This document shows, in pieces, positions 36,262 through 45,291 of a stretch of DNA of 64,000 nt. The position numbers and the translations under genes are program-made. The stretch's first letter is position 1, and each line of letters opens with the position of its first letter. The DNA comes from CAWBVG01 sp963792175. Its GTDB lineage: Bacteria > Acidobacteriota > Vicinamibacteria > Vicinamibacterales > CAVVIG01. Location of the stretch: positions 1 to 64,000 of the forward strand of contig CAWBVG010000019.1 in the NCBI GenBank assembly GCA_963792175.1, written 5' to 3'. The notes under the pieces were generated by a model. That model saw only the letters and a list, made by a program, of their open reading frames with translations. It was not told the origin of the DNA and made no database searches.

Positions 36262-36805
36262 ACGTGCTGGCTCGCGTGATCGTGGTCGCGGTCGCGCTGT
36301 TCGCCGTTCAGGCGCTGGCGGTCGCGGCGATTGCCGCGGTCCGCCGCAACGCCAACATCTATGCCCTCATCATCGGCGTCGCCTGCGTGACCGCGCCGTT
36401 GGTGTTCCTGGCCGGACCGTCGATCGTCGGCCGGCCGCTGTCGACCGAGGGGCGCGCGTTTCTCGCGCTGCTGCACCTCTCGCTCGGCGGCTTTCTCTTC
36501 CACTTCATGACGCTGCCGGATCGGTCGGTGACGCTGCGGATCTTCGTCGAGCTGCTGGCTGGCGCCAGGCCGGCACGCTGACGCTCGCCGCGCTCGCCTC
36601 TCGCTACGGGGTGCGGACGATGGTCGGGCTCGCGGCTCGACCAGCTCGAGCAGGACGGTTCTGCGATCGCCTGACGGCATCGACGCTCTGCCGCGCGGAC
36701 ACGGTTCGGCTGCTTCGTGACGGCGGGACGACAGGCTCTTCGGCACGGTTCGTCGACCGGCCGGCGCGTCCGGCTGTTCCGCATCACGAGTGCAAACTGT
36801 CGTGA
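36258..36805 (+). CDS. Unrecognised membrane protein with possible C-terminal winged-helix-like tail, frameshifted
   Basis: About 182 residues. Clean N-terminal half: MNVLARVIVVAVALFAVQALAV, YALIIGVACVTAPLVFLAG, then LHLSLGGFLFHFMTLPDRSV, giving three or four membrane segments. After a slip near 36560 the frame reads LTLAALASRYGVRTMV, then RLDQLEQDGSAIA, a pattern like a short helix-turn-helix or winged helix, and a basic C-terminus. Starts at GTG 36258, four bases inside the previous gene, and its likely stop (36803-36805) overlaps the GTG of the flavoprotein gene. Function unknown; the pair with 35740-36261 may form a small membrane complex serving the glycan pathway. Confidence 0.58.
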
Positions 36806-38107
36806 ACAAGAAGATTCTGGTACTGGGTGGCGGCGTGGCCGGATCATCGATCGCCTATTACCTGTCCGAAAAGGGCTACGACGTCACCGTCATCGAGCGC
36901 AACAGCAAGGTCGGCGGCCTGGCGCGGACCTGCGAATACAGCGGTCACCCGTACGAGTTCGGCCCGCACATCTGGTTCTGGCCGGGCGGGCCGGAGGACC
37001 CGGTCAACGCGACCGTCGTCAAGCTCACGAACAACGAGCTGTTCACCATCGACCGCCGGCTGTTCACCTTCGTCGAAGCCGACCGCCGCAAGTACCGCTA
37101 TCCGGTGCACTACCAGGACATCGCCGGGATGCCCGACGAGGAGAAGATTCAGCGTGAGGTCCGTCAGAACCGCGACGAGAAGCTGAAGCTGATCGAAAGC
37201 CAGCTGCCCGAGCTCGGCCACTGCACCTTCGCCGACTACTTCACCGCCGCGATCGGCGACACGCTCTACCGGAAGTTCATGGCGAACTACACCTGGAAGA
37301 TGTGGAACATTCCCGGCGACGAGCTCCAGACGTCGATGGTGTGGGCCGATCGGTTTCACCACGCGTACACGAAGCCCGGAGACAAGCCTGGCGAGAAGAG
37401 CGCCGCACGCGGCCTCGGCGGCTACGACCCGCTGAAGTTCGAGGACCACACGCTCGGGAAAGGGATCAAGTTCCAGGTGTATCCGAAGCACGGATGGAAC
37501 GCCGTGTGGGGCGCGATGGTGGCGCGCTCGACCGTGATCCGCGATTCGATCGTCGGCATCGGGGACGAGCACAAGCAGCCGTACGTGCAAGCTCGCCAGC
37601 GGCGACAAGCACTACTTCGCCGATTACCACACCGTGTTCTGCTCGATTGACATCGACGAGCTGTGGGGCGAGAACCGGCTGCCCTACACCGGCCGCATGA
37701 TGATCCCGCTGCTGATTCCCGGTCTCGCGCACGCATTTCCCGAGGGCGCGGAATCGCTGCACTATTCGTCCTGCGAGTTCCAGACGCGCGTGACCGAGAT
37801 GAAGGTGATCACGCGGCACGAGAGCCCGGACACGTTGATCCTGATCGAGGTGCCGATTCTGCCGGGCGCCGCCGAATGCTTCCCGAGGAACACGATCGAC
37901 TACGCGCTCGAGCACAATCTGTTCGCGGAGAAAGCGTATCCGCAGCAGTCCGAGCAGGCCTTCGGGATCTACTACGGCTATGTCGACCGCGGGAAGAAGA
38001 TCCCGAACCTGCGCTACGTCGGCCGTCACTCTGAATTCAAGTACTGGGGCATGCCGGAAACGGTCAACTCGGCGTACCAGAAGTCGCTCGAGTTTCCGGC
38101 GGTGTGA
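36802..38107 (+). CDS. FAD-dependent UDP-galactopyranose-mutase-like flavoprotein, one frameshift
   Basis: About 435 residues. The Rossmann FAD site is at the very start: KKILVLGGGVAGSSIAYYLSE then VIERNSKVGGLARTCEY. The next block, YEFGPHIWFWPGGPED, and FMANYTWKMWNIPGDEL are typical of the UDP-galactopyranose mutase (Glf) group, which uses reduced FAD to interconvert pyranose and furanose sugar nucleotides. A slip near 37595 is followed by FCSIDIDELWGENRLPYTGRM. The C-terminal block AFGIYYGYVDRGKKIPNLRYVGRHSEFKYWGM includes the FAD-contact region. It is divergent from standard Glf and could act on another NDP-sugar. It overlaps both neighbours by 4 bp. Confidence 0.8.
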
Positions 38108-38888
38108 TGGCGGCCGTTCACCCGCGGGTGCTCGCCGTCGACGACGTCGCACAAGCGCGAGCCGCTGCTGCCGACGCTCGAGTTGTTCGGCCGTGCTCGG
38201 GCTGCGCGACATCGATCTCAATCTGCACCACATCCTCGAAACCGGCGTGCCGGTCACGGCGGTCGCCGATGCCGTCGCCGCGCATGGGATGCGGCTGCAT
38301 CTGGTGTCCGGCGGCTGGTGCGATTTCTTCCATCGAACGCCGGAGATCGAGGACACGTTCGCGTCGGTGTCGCGGCAGGTCGCGATCGGAACCGAGCTCG
38401 GCGTGCTCGACGCTGCGGTTGTTCTTCGGCCGGCTCCGGCGCGAGGACTATTCGCCGGGCCAAGGCGGACCTCGTGTGCGCCAACCTCTCCCGGCTGTCT
38501 GATGCCCATCCGGGCGTCGCCTTCGTCTTCGAGAACCACGACGGCGCGTCGCTCGATCCCGACGTCTGCCGCGAGATTCTGGACCGCGTGGCGCGGCCGA
38601 ACATCCGGATGAATTTCGATCCCATCAACTTCGCCAAAGCCGGCGTCGATCCGGCGGCGGCGCTCGACGTCGTTCGTCCCTTCGTCGGTCACGTCCACCT
38701 GAAGGGACTCGAGCACGGCGAGTACTGCGAATTCGGCATCGGCGACGTCGACCTCGGGCCCGGTGGTCCAATCGCTCATCGCGTCGGGATACGCGGGACG
38801 TTTTACCGTCGAGTACGAGGGCCGCTTCGACGGCACGCTGCGGCTGTACCGCAGCGTCAAGCGGGCGCGGGCTCTGCTGGGCGACTGA
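38104..38888 (+). CDS. Sugar-phosphate isomerase/epimerase (AP_endonuc_2 TIM barrel), frameshifted
   Basis: About 261 residues in four frame pieces. LGLRDIDLNLHHILETGVP and MRLHLVSGGWCDFFHRTPEIEDTFA open the barrel. FVFENHDGASLDPDVCREILD gives the conserved Glu-Asn-His metal site, IRMNFDPINFAKAGVD the Asp strand, and GHVHLKGLEHGEYCEFGIGDVDLG the His and the Glu region. These are the metal-binding positions of the xylose-isomerase-like TIM-barrel family. Slips occur near 38150, 38200, 38410, 38455 and 38765. The start GTG at 38104 overlaps the stop of the mutase-like gene by 4 bp. It probably epimerises or isomerises an intermediate of the operon's sugar. Confidence 0.76.
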
Positions 38889-38890
38889 GG

Positions 38891-38896
38891 TACAAT
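38891..38896 (+). promoter_or_regulatory. -10 box (TACAAT), internal operon promoter
   Basis: TACAAT lies two bases after the TIM-barrel stop and 39 bp before the radical SAM start. No -35 consensus is seen. It may give the radical SAM and transporter genes a separate start. Confidence 0.42.
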
Positions 38897-38935
38897 GATT
38901 GCCGATCGCTGACCCGCACTCGGCGATCGCTATTC

Positions 38936-40102
38936 ATGTCCAAAGACGCGTTTACGCTCCGGTACCTGGCCCATACCGCGGCCGGCGTGCCGCGCGACCT
39001 CGCCAACACGCTGGTCGTCTCGAAGCTGAAGCCGATCCGGCCGACCGTGCTGATCTACAACTGCACCTGGGTCTGCGACGCCCAGTGCGAGATGTGCAAC
39101 AACTGGAAGCACGGCGACCGCAAGTCCGACATGACGCTGGCGCAGCTCGAGCCGGCGATGCAGCCATCCGTTCTGGGGCGCCATCGAGAACCTGAACATC
39201 TCCGGCGGCGAGCCGACGACGCGCAACGACCTGCCGGAGATGGTGGAGATGTTCCAGCGCCACCTGCCGCGGATGCGCAAGATCGGCATCAACACCACCG
39301 GCCTGACGCCGCATCGCGCCATCCCGATGCTCACCCGCATCGTGAAGTTCTGCGCCGAGCACGATCTGCTGATCAGCGTCCGCGTCTCGCTCGACGGCAT
39401 CGGCGACATCCACGATCAGGTCCGGCACGTCAAGCGCGGCTTCGACAAGGCGTGCGAGACGATCGACGCGATGCAGGCGCTGTCGCGAGGAGTACGCGAA
39501 CTTCCAGTTCGGCATCGCCGCCACGATCTTCGCCACCAACCTCGACGACGCGCAGAACATCCTGACCTGGGCGCGCGACCAAGAAGCTCGACGTCGTGTT
39601 CAACATGCTGCGCTTCACCGACGCCATGCTGAACAACAAGGAGCTCGAGGAGAAGATCGGCTTCCACGAGCGCGAGGAAGAGTTCATGCGCAAGTTCTTC
39701 CTCGATCGCGTGCAGGAGGAATCGGTCCTGAGCGGCCAGGCGTTCCTCTACCTGCACTACGCCGACATGATCGCCAACGGCTACAAGCGGACGATGCCGT
39801 GCCCGTTCCGGACGCAGGGGCTGCTGCTCAACCCGTACGGCGACCTGCACTACTGCGAGAACTCGAAGCCGATCGGCAACGTCCTCACGACGCCGGCCGA
39901 GGAGCTGTACTTCAAGGCCGAGAACCTCGCCCACCGCGAGCACGTCAAGGACACGATCTGCCCCACCTGCCTCAGCCCGTGCCAGGTGAACGTCGGCGCG
40001 ATGAAGCAGTTCGTGCCGTACGCGAAATTCCTCGTGCGCGCGTACCAGGTGAAGCACGATCCCGCCCGGCATCTGACGACGCTGCCCAGCCCGCAGCCTT
40101 GA
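38936..40102 (+). CDS. Radical SAM enzyme with SPASM-like C-terminal cysteines, frameshifted
   Basis: About 388 residues. The SAM-binding 4Fe-4S site is CTWVCDAQCEMCNNW, that is CxxxCxxC at CDAQCEMC. The second SAM contact, NLNISGGEPTTRNDLPEM, has the GGEP motif. SVRVSLDGIGDIHDQVR is also typical. The C-terminal part has further cysteines (MPCPFRTQGLLLNPYGDLHYCENS, then CPTCLSPCQVN), consistent with a SPASM or twitch auxiliary cluster. Slips occur near 39170, 39490 and 39580. It shares a partial layout with 45289-46384. Found inside a sugar operon it could modify a sugar or lipid carrier, for example by dehydration, epimerisation or methylation. It overlaps the next gene by 4 bp (TTGA). Confidence 0.84.
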
Positions 40103-41066
40103 AGCCGCGCGCCCCGTCTGCGGCTGCCGCCCGTCGCGTCGCGCGGCCTGACCGCGTTACATCCTCTGGAAGAGTCATCCCCGCGACGTCCTCGCGGCGC
40201 GGCCGGCGCCGACTGGCGGCCGATTGCGGTCGCCGTGCTCCTGGTGCTCGTCGATCGCGCGCTGATGGCCTACCGGTGGGTGGTGCTGCTGTGCATCATC
40301 GATCCCGCCGAACGGCCGCCGCATCGAGCGAGGTGATGCGGATCTTCTTCGTCAGCACGTTCGTCGGCACGTTCCTGCCGGCCAGCGTCGGCGGCGACGC
40401 GGTGCGGGCGTACAGCCTGACGCAGCTGAACGTGCGCGGCGGCGACGCGATCGCGTCGGTCTTCATGGACCGGATGCTCGGCGTCGCGTCGGTCCTGCTG
40501 ATGGCGCTCGTCGGGCTGGTGCTCGCGCAGCGATCTCGCCGGCAACCGCACCATCGTCGCGGCGCTCGTCGCTGGCGACGGCGCTCTGCGCCGCGACGCT
40601 GCTGCTGATCTTCAGCCCCGGCGCGGCCGCGGCCGCCGCGCGCATCCTCGCTGGCTGCCTGCCGCCGTCCGTCAGACCGGCGACGGCGATCCTCGAGTCG
40701 ATCCGGCGATACGCGGCCTATCGGCGGCAGCTCGTCAACGTGCTGGCCGGCTCGCTCGCTGTTCAGGTGCTGCGGATCGTGCAGGCGTACTATCTCGGGC
40801 GCGGACTCGGCATCGCGCTGCCGCTGGCGATCTACTTCGCGTTCGTGCCGTTGATTCTGCTGGTGATGCTGCTGCCGGTCACCTTCAACGGCATCGGCAC
40901 GAGCCAGGCGGCGTTCGTCTGGTTCTTCGGGCGGGCCGGCGTTGCCGCGCCGGCGGCGTTCGCGCTGTCGGTGCTGTTCGTCGCGCTCGGTGTCGTCGGC
41001 AACCTGCCCGGCGGCCTGCTCTACGCCATGGGCCGCACCCGCGCGAATCCTGGCACTGAGCTCTGA
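40099..41066 (+). CDS. LPG-synthase transmembrane-domain (UPF0104) protein, frameshifted
   Basis: About 322 residues, polytopic. The family signature FVGTFLPASVGGDAVRAYSL is at about residues 85-105 and the second block MLLPVTFNGIGTSQAAFVWFFGRAG near residue 265. Hydrophobic segments between include SVLLMALVGLVLA, LRIVQAYYLGRGLGIALPLAIYFAFVPLILL and the last FALSVLFVALGVVGNLPGGLLYA. Slips occur near 40165, 40190, 40290, 40530 and 40650. A TTG start overlaps the radical SAM stop. It is a paralogue of 19414-20404. Last gene of the 31910-41066 operon; a flippase or lipid-modifying role for the finished lipid-linked glycan is plausible. Confidence 0.78.
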
Positions 41067-41092
41067 AACACGGCCGTCGCGCCGCGGCGCGT

Positions 41093-41903
41093 CTATCGCA
41101 AGCGCGGATCGATGGCGCGGACGTAGGCGACGGGATCGACAAAGTCGTTGTCGCTCCAGCCGGGCGAGTTGGCGCCGCCGGGACCGGCGTCGCCGATGAT
41201 CTTGTAGATGTGGCCATCCGGAAAGCAGACGCGCGAGGCTGAGAAGGTCAAGCCCAGCCACGGGACGGTATTCTCCCCGCTGCCCTTGAGGAGCAGGCCT
41301 CCGCCCGAGCCGCGGAGCAGCCAGGCCACGCGCTTGGCGACCTCCAGGTCCTGCGACCGAATTCGTGGGCCGGACGAAGTTCCAGACGCAACTCACCAGC
41401 GCGTCGCCGACACGACCCTGGCACGTCGTTTCCCAGGCGCCGTAGTCGTTGCCGGGCGCGACAGGAGTCGTGAACGTGGCGGCGGCCGACCACGGGCCGT
41501 TCAAGCCCTGATACTCGGAGCGCGCAGTCCATGTGTACTTGCTCGTCGGGGTCAGGGGCGCGGACGGCGTCCAGGTCGTGCTGCTCACCAGACCCGAATC
41601 CGCCGCGATCGTGCCCAGGGCATCCGTGATGCGGAAACGGTACTGCACTGCCCCGCTGGCGTACGTCAGCCCGCCGCCGGTGACGACGAACGTCGGCGTC
41701 AAGCTCGAGGTGCTCACGTTATTCGGCGATTGCGCCACCGGGGCGCTTGCTTTGAGTGACGAGCCCCCGATCCCGCCAGCCGCATCATTCAGACTCGTGG
41801 TCGACGCCGACGGTGCTATCGGTGTCGAAGGCGTCGACGATGTCGGCCGGCACGCCAGCGAGGACGCGACTAGCGCCGCCAGGACGCGCGACCCCAAGAG
41901 CAT
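41093..41903 (-). CDS. Surface lipoprotein, same C-terminal domain as 25500-26639
   Basis: About 270 residues with one slip near 41350. The signal peptide MLLGSRVLAALVASSLAC ends in a lipobox (SSLAC). One FN3-like domain (about residues 55-145; AVQYRFRITDALGTI, YTWTARSEYQGLNGPWSA) is followed by a linker and the C-terminal domain FEVAKRVAWLLRGSGGGLL, SRVCFPDGHIYKI, WSDNDFVDPVAYVRAIDPR. In the uncorrected frame the second half reads as nonsense. It is nearly the same domain as in the protein at 25500-26639 but with one FN3 unit fewer. Convergent with the glycan operon and 37 bp downstream of the related lipoprotein gene at 41940. Confidence 0.78.
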
Positions 41904-41939
41904 TTCGATTCATTGCCATGACTCCTCTGGGATACGGCG

Positions 41940-43066
41940 CTACTGGACCCGCAGGGCGCTGCCGAGCGAGGCCGGCCGCGGCCTGTTGCCGATGAACACG
42001 TTTCGAACGATTTCGCCGGGGAAACTGCCGTTTTCCGGGCCCTGCACCTCGTCGTTCCCGCCAAGGTACGCGAAATGAGGACTCGGTTGGTACGGGATGA
42101 GCCGCTTGTCGAAATAGTCGGTCGACTTGTACTCGAGGTCGTAGAACGTGCCGGCGCCGACTGAGTTCTGGATGATCATCCGGAAGCCGTCGTTCCACAT
42201 CGCCCGGAAGAAGTAGAAGTGCGCCCGGGTCGAGCGCAAACACGCTCTTGCCTCGATCGTTGCCGTCGGCTTCGAGCTGGAATGCCGGATCGGCGAGGCG
42301 CATCTTGAAGGAAATGCAATTGTCCGGATTGCCGTTCACGCCGCGGTACTGCACGGTGAACAGCCACGGGCTGTTGTAGACATTGTTCGTGGAGTCTGAC
42401 ATCTCGAACAGCTTCAGCTTGGCGCCAGGGCCGTTGGGATGGAGCCCGGCGATTTCGAGCGAGAACTCGCCGGCCGAGAGCGGCTGCGCGAGCTGATACC
42501 GCACGTAGGCGTTGCCGTTATTGAGGCGGATGCCCTGGCCGCTGATGAACGTCGTCGATCCGACGATCGTCCCGATCGTGTTGCCAAATACCAGAGGATC
42601 GTACAACTCGCCCGGGCGGTTGTAGCCGACGATGGCCGTGTTGAAGCTGCGGGCGGCTGTCCAGTCCGAGACACTCGTTCCCTGAACCACGCGCGCGCGC
42701 CAGAACAGACGCGTCGCCGGCTGCAGATCGAAGTCGGGTGTGTACGACGTCGTCCCCGAACCCTCCGGGATGCCGGTCTGGCGGGCGAGCACGGGAAATG
42801 ATCCAGGGGACGACGTGCTCGAGAAATCGTTCTTGTCCGACACCTGAAATTCGTAGGTGCGAGTGCCGGTCCCGCCTGCCGGGCTATTTGTGACAGTCAG
42901 CGTGGGCCGAAGGGACGCGAGCTGGGCCTGGTCGTTCGGCGACGTCGCTGTCGGCGCGGTCAGCGTGCCGACGCCTGGGGTCGGACTGGCCGGCGCCGCG
43001 GTTTTCGTGCACGCAGACGCCGTCACCACGCACAGTCCCACGGCCAACCAGCGACTACGTTTTCAT
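41940..43066 (-). CDS. Surface lipoprotein with FN3-like and jelly-roll-like domains, frameshifted
   Basis: About 375 residues. ATG 43066 has a gaggag ribosome site. One base is lost in the first codons, after which the signal SRWLAVGLCVVTASAC is clear (lipobox TASAC). An FN3-like domain (about 45-145; TYEFQVSDKNDFS, RLFWRARVVQGTSVSDW) leads to a beta-rich domain (about 150-375) with YVRYQLAQPLSAGEFSLEIAG, WLFTVQYRGVNGNPDNCISF, FQLEADGNDRGK, FYFFRAMWNDGFRMIIQNS and FYDLEYKSTDYFDKRLIPY. A slip at 42230 interrupts it. Layout matches 27671-28708. Together with 41093 it mirrors the lipoprotein pair on the far side of the operon. Confidence 0.76.
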
Positions 43067-43226
43067 TCTCTAATGCTCCTCGACGGGCGTGACAGGCTGC
43101 AGTGGACGCTGATGCGGCGCCCGGGCGGCGTCTATGATAAGCGAACTCATTAGTTTTTGCGGGATATTTCTTCTAGGACCACATATTCTGCACAAAATGG
43201 CGCGCGGTTCCGCCATTCTCTTGCGC

Positions 43227-43232
43227 TACAAT
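43227..43232 (+). promoter_or_regulatory. -10 box (TACAAT) overlapping an upstream ATG
   Basis: TACAAT overlaps the first possible ATG (43231) of the regulator gene. A transcript starting about seven bases downstream would lack that ATG, which argues for the next in-frame ATG at 43246 as the true, almost leaderless start. Confidence 0.48.
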
Positions 43233-43245
43233 GGCCGCGAATCAG

Positions 43246-43749
43246 ATGGAGCTCATCAAGCACGGGCCGGGACGACCTCGGAAGTTCGGCCGGCCCTCGC
43301 GCGCAGTGACGGTGACGCTGCCTGAAGACGTGCTGACACGCCTCGGCGTCCTCGACACCGATCTCGGACGAGCGATCGTGACGCTGGTCGAACGCCGCGG
43401 CGCACGCGCCCGCAGCCGCGCGGTCAAGCCCGCCGAAATCGCCAGCTACGGTAGCCACGCCGTGATCATCGTCACACCGGTGAACGCCCTGAAGCGGATC
43501 GCCGGTGTCCAGCTGGTGCCGATCGGCAACGGCCGCGCGTTGATCTCATTGGAACGCGCGCACTCAGTGCCCGAATTCGAGCTCGGCGTGGGCGACGTGC
43601 TGTCTCGGGGCGATATCACGGAAGCGGAACGGCGGACGCTCGGAGCCATCGCCGACATCCTGAAGCAAACACGGCGGTCGCGCAGGGTCATGCTCGAGGA
43701 GCGCACGATCATCGTCTTCGAAATGAAGCGACAGCGCCGGCGCGCCTGA
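43246..43749 (+). CDS. Putative ribbon-helix-helix-type regulator
   Basis: A clean 167-residue protein beginning MELIKHGPGRPRKFGRPSRAVTVTLPEDVL. The basic GRPRKFG patch followed by VTVTLPEDVLTRLGVLDTD looks like a ribbon-helix-helix DNA-binding N-terminus with one strand and two helices (about residues 15-60). The rest (VIIVTPVNALKRIAGVQLVPI, RALISLERAHSVPEFELGVGDVL, IADILKQTRRSRRVMLEERTIIVFEMK) forms an alpha/beta sensor-like domain I cannot name. It lies between the lipoprotein pair and the beta-barrel gene of the second surface module and may regulate them. A longer start at 43231 is possible but conflicts with the promoter position. Confidence 0.66.
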   Translation: MELIKHGPGRPRKFGRPSRAVTVTLPEDVLTRLGVLDTDLGRAIVTLVERRGARARSRAVKPAEIASYGSHAVIIVTPVNALKRIAGVQLVPIGNGRALISLERAHSVPEFELGVGDVLSRGDITEAERRTLGAIADILKQTRRSRRVMLEERTIIVFEMKRQRRRA

Positions 43750-43787
43750 CGCCCAGCGGCGGCGAGTCCGATAGGAGTGAAGAGTTC

Positions 43788-44496
43788 ATGACGACTACGC
43801 GCATCATCGTGTTCGCGATCTGTCTGACGGTGGCCGATGCGGCCGCCGCAGCGGCGCAAACCGTCGACCCGAAGGCCTACCTTGACGTGAACATCGCGGG
43901 ACAGACGCAGTCGACCACTGTGTCGACGAGCTCCACTTTTTCACTGTTCGGCGAAACCGGGGCAACCAGCTCCAGCTCAGACCGTCGGGCAAGGGCTGAT
44001 GTTCGATGCCGGTGCCGGCTATCACGTCCGCAAGGACTTCACGATCGGCGTCGCGGTTTCCAGGTTCACGCGTGCGCCGGAGGGTACGGTCCTGGTGACG
44101 GCTCCGGATCCCATCGCGTTCAATTCGTTCTCGGTGCTGTCAGCGACACCGAAGCTCAGACAGACGGAGCTGGCAACCAGTGTCAAGCTCGCGTATCTGG
44201 TGCGAGTCAGCGACGGCATCGAGGTTTCGATCTCGGGAGGCCCGTCATTCGTTCGGCTGAACAAGGAGATTGCAACTGGGAGCGTGGTGAATGGCGCCCC
44301 ACAGATTGCAATCGCGTCGCAAACGGGCACTGGAATAGGCGCGTACGGCGGCCTCGATCTGAACTATCTCTTCACGCCGCGGCTGGGCACGGGCGTCTTC
44401 GTGCGGTATCTGCGGGCTCAGGTTGATCTGCCGGCTGCATCCGACTTGAAGGTCGGGGGCTTTCAGGGCGGTGTCGGCCTTCGCGTCCGCTTCTAG
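43788..44496 (+). CDS. Outer-membrane beta-barrel protein, paralogue of 26766-27493
   Basis: About 236 residues with one slip near 43975. The signal peptide TTRIIVFAICLTVADAAAAAAQ is followed by YLDVNIAGQTQSTTVSTSS and, after the slip, AQTVGQGLMFDAGAGYHVRKDFTIGVAVS. Strands continue (SVKLAYLVRVSDGIEVSISGGPSFVRL, IGAYGGLDLNYLFTPRLGTGVFVRYL) to the final GGVGLRVRF with terminal Phe. NVNGGAQTQS in the other copy matches NIAGQTQS here, and the last 60 residues are similar in order. It probably forms an 8-stranded barrel. It is the last gene of the second surface module and has a heptad array 10 bp beyond its stop. Confidence 0.78.
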
Positions 44497-44505
44497 AAGG
44501 CCGGC

Positions 44506-44563
44506 CAGCCCCGAGCCCCTCGCCAATCTCCCGTGACAGCTAGCCCCTAGCCCCGAGCCCCTA
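44506..44563. repeat. Heptad repeat array, CTAGCCC type
   Basis: Units cagcccc, gagcccc, an irregular middle, then ctagccc, ctagccc, cgagccc, cta. Its inverted counterpart (ggggcta units) is at 45271-45291, on the other side of the gene at 44575-45150. Confidence 0.85.
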
Positions 44564-44574
44564 CAGATTTTCTA

Positions 44575-45150
44575 CTACTTGAACCCCATCTGCTGCGCGT
44601 ACGCCTGATTGGCCGCCGCCTGCTGGTAATGCTGCGCCGACAGGTGATACGCCATGAACGACGCGAACGCGCTGCGCTCGATCCACCCGAGCGTCCGTAC
44701 CAGTTTCCGCCGTTCCGGGAAACGGTCGATCAAGACCCGCTCGAAGATCTGGCTGCTGACGTTGTTGATCAGCGACATCTCGAGGGTGACGAACGCGTCG
44801 TTCAGAATGCGCCGTTGTCCGGCTTCATAACTCAGCGGCCGATCGTTTGGCAGACCGCTCAGCGTGAAGCGCTCGTTGCGCTCGTTGTACCCATGGCGAA
44901 AGAACGGCTGCGAGGTGTTCCAGTCGCGCATCGTCCCATCGTAGGCGATGACCGCGGGTGCGTATGTCGTCGGGTCGAGGACGACCCGCTTGAAGATGCT
45001 TCCGACTGCGGATCCGCCGTCGCTTTCCTGAGCGGACGCCAACGCCGGCATCAACACCACCGCGATCGCCAAAGCGGTAACAGATTGCCGCGTCCAACCC
45101 TTCACGCCGAGCCATTTCGACCTCCGGCGCTGTGTTGGAGCAAATGGCAC
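44575..45150 (-). CDS. Unrecognised exported protein
   Basis: A clean 191-residue protein. A basic N-terminus (TQRRRSKWLGVKGWTR) precedes a hydrophobic stretch SVTALAIAVVLMPALASAQ with a signal-peptidase site after ASA. The mature part is helical: GSIFKRVVLDPTTYAPAVIAYDG, DWNTSQPFFRHGYNERNERFT, YEAGQRRILNDAFVTLEMSLINNVSSQIFERVLIDRF and YHLSAQHYQQAAANQAYAQQMGFK. There is no lipobox or membrane segment beyond the signal. I do not recognise the family. The gene is bracketed by inverted CTAGCCC heptad arrays, and no other gene lies between them. The alternative ATG-like start further in (VKGWTR) is possible. Confidence 0.66.
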   Translation of the reverse strand: MPFAPTQRRRSKWLGVKGWTRQSVTALAIAVVLMPALASAQESDGGSAVGSIFKRVVLDPTTYAPAVIAYDGTMRDWNTSQPFFRHGYNERNERFTLSGLPNDRPLSYEAGQRRILNDAFVTLEMSLINNVSSQIFERVLIDRFPERRKLVRTLGWIERSAFASFMAYHLSAQHYQQAAANQAYAQQMGFK

Positions 45151-45270
45151 GCCGGAAAAGATTCGAACGGTCGAGGTAAGTGTGGTACCGCGGTTGCTGC
45201 TCTGACGGGAGCTTCAGCCCTCCGCCGCCACTTTCAGATCTGTCAGTGCCGGATAGCTGAGAAGCTCGTC

Positions 45271-45291
45271 GGGGCTCGGGGCTAGGGGCTA
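45271..45291. repeat. Heptad repeat array, GGGGCTA type
   Basis: Three units (ggggctc, ggggcta, ggggcta) followed by gctag. It is the inverse of the array at 44506-44563 and overlaps the stop codon of the radical SAM gene. Confidence 0.82.
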
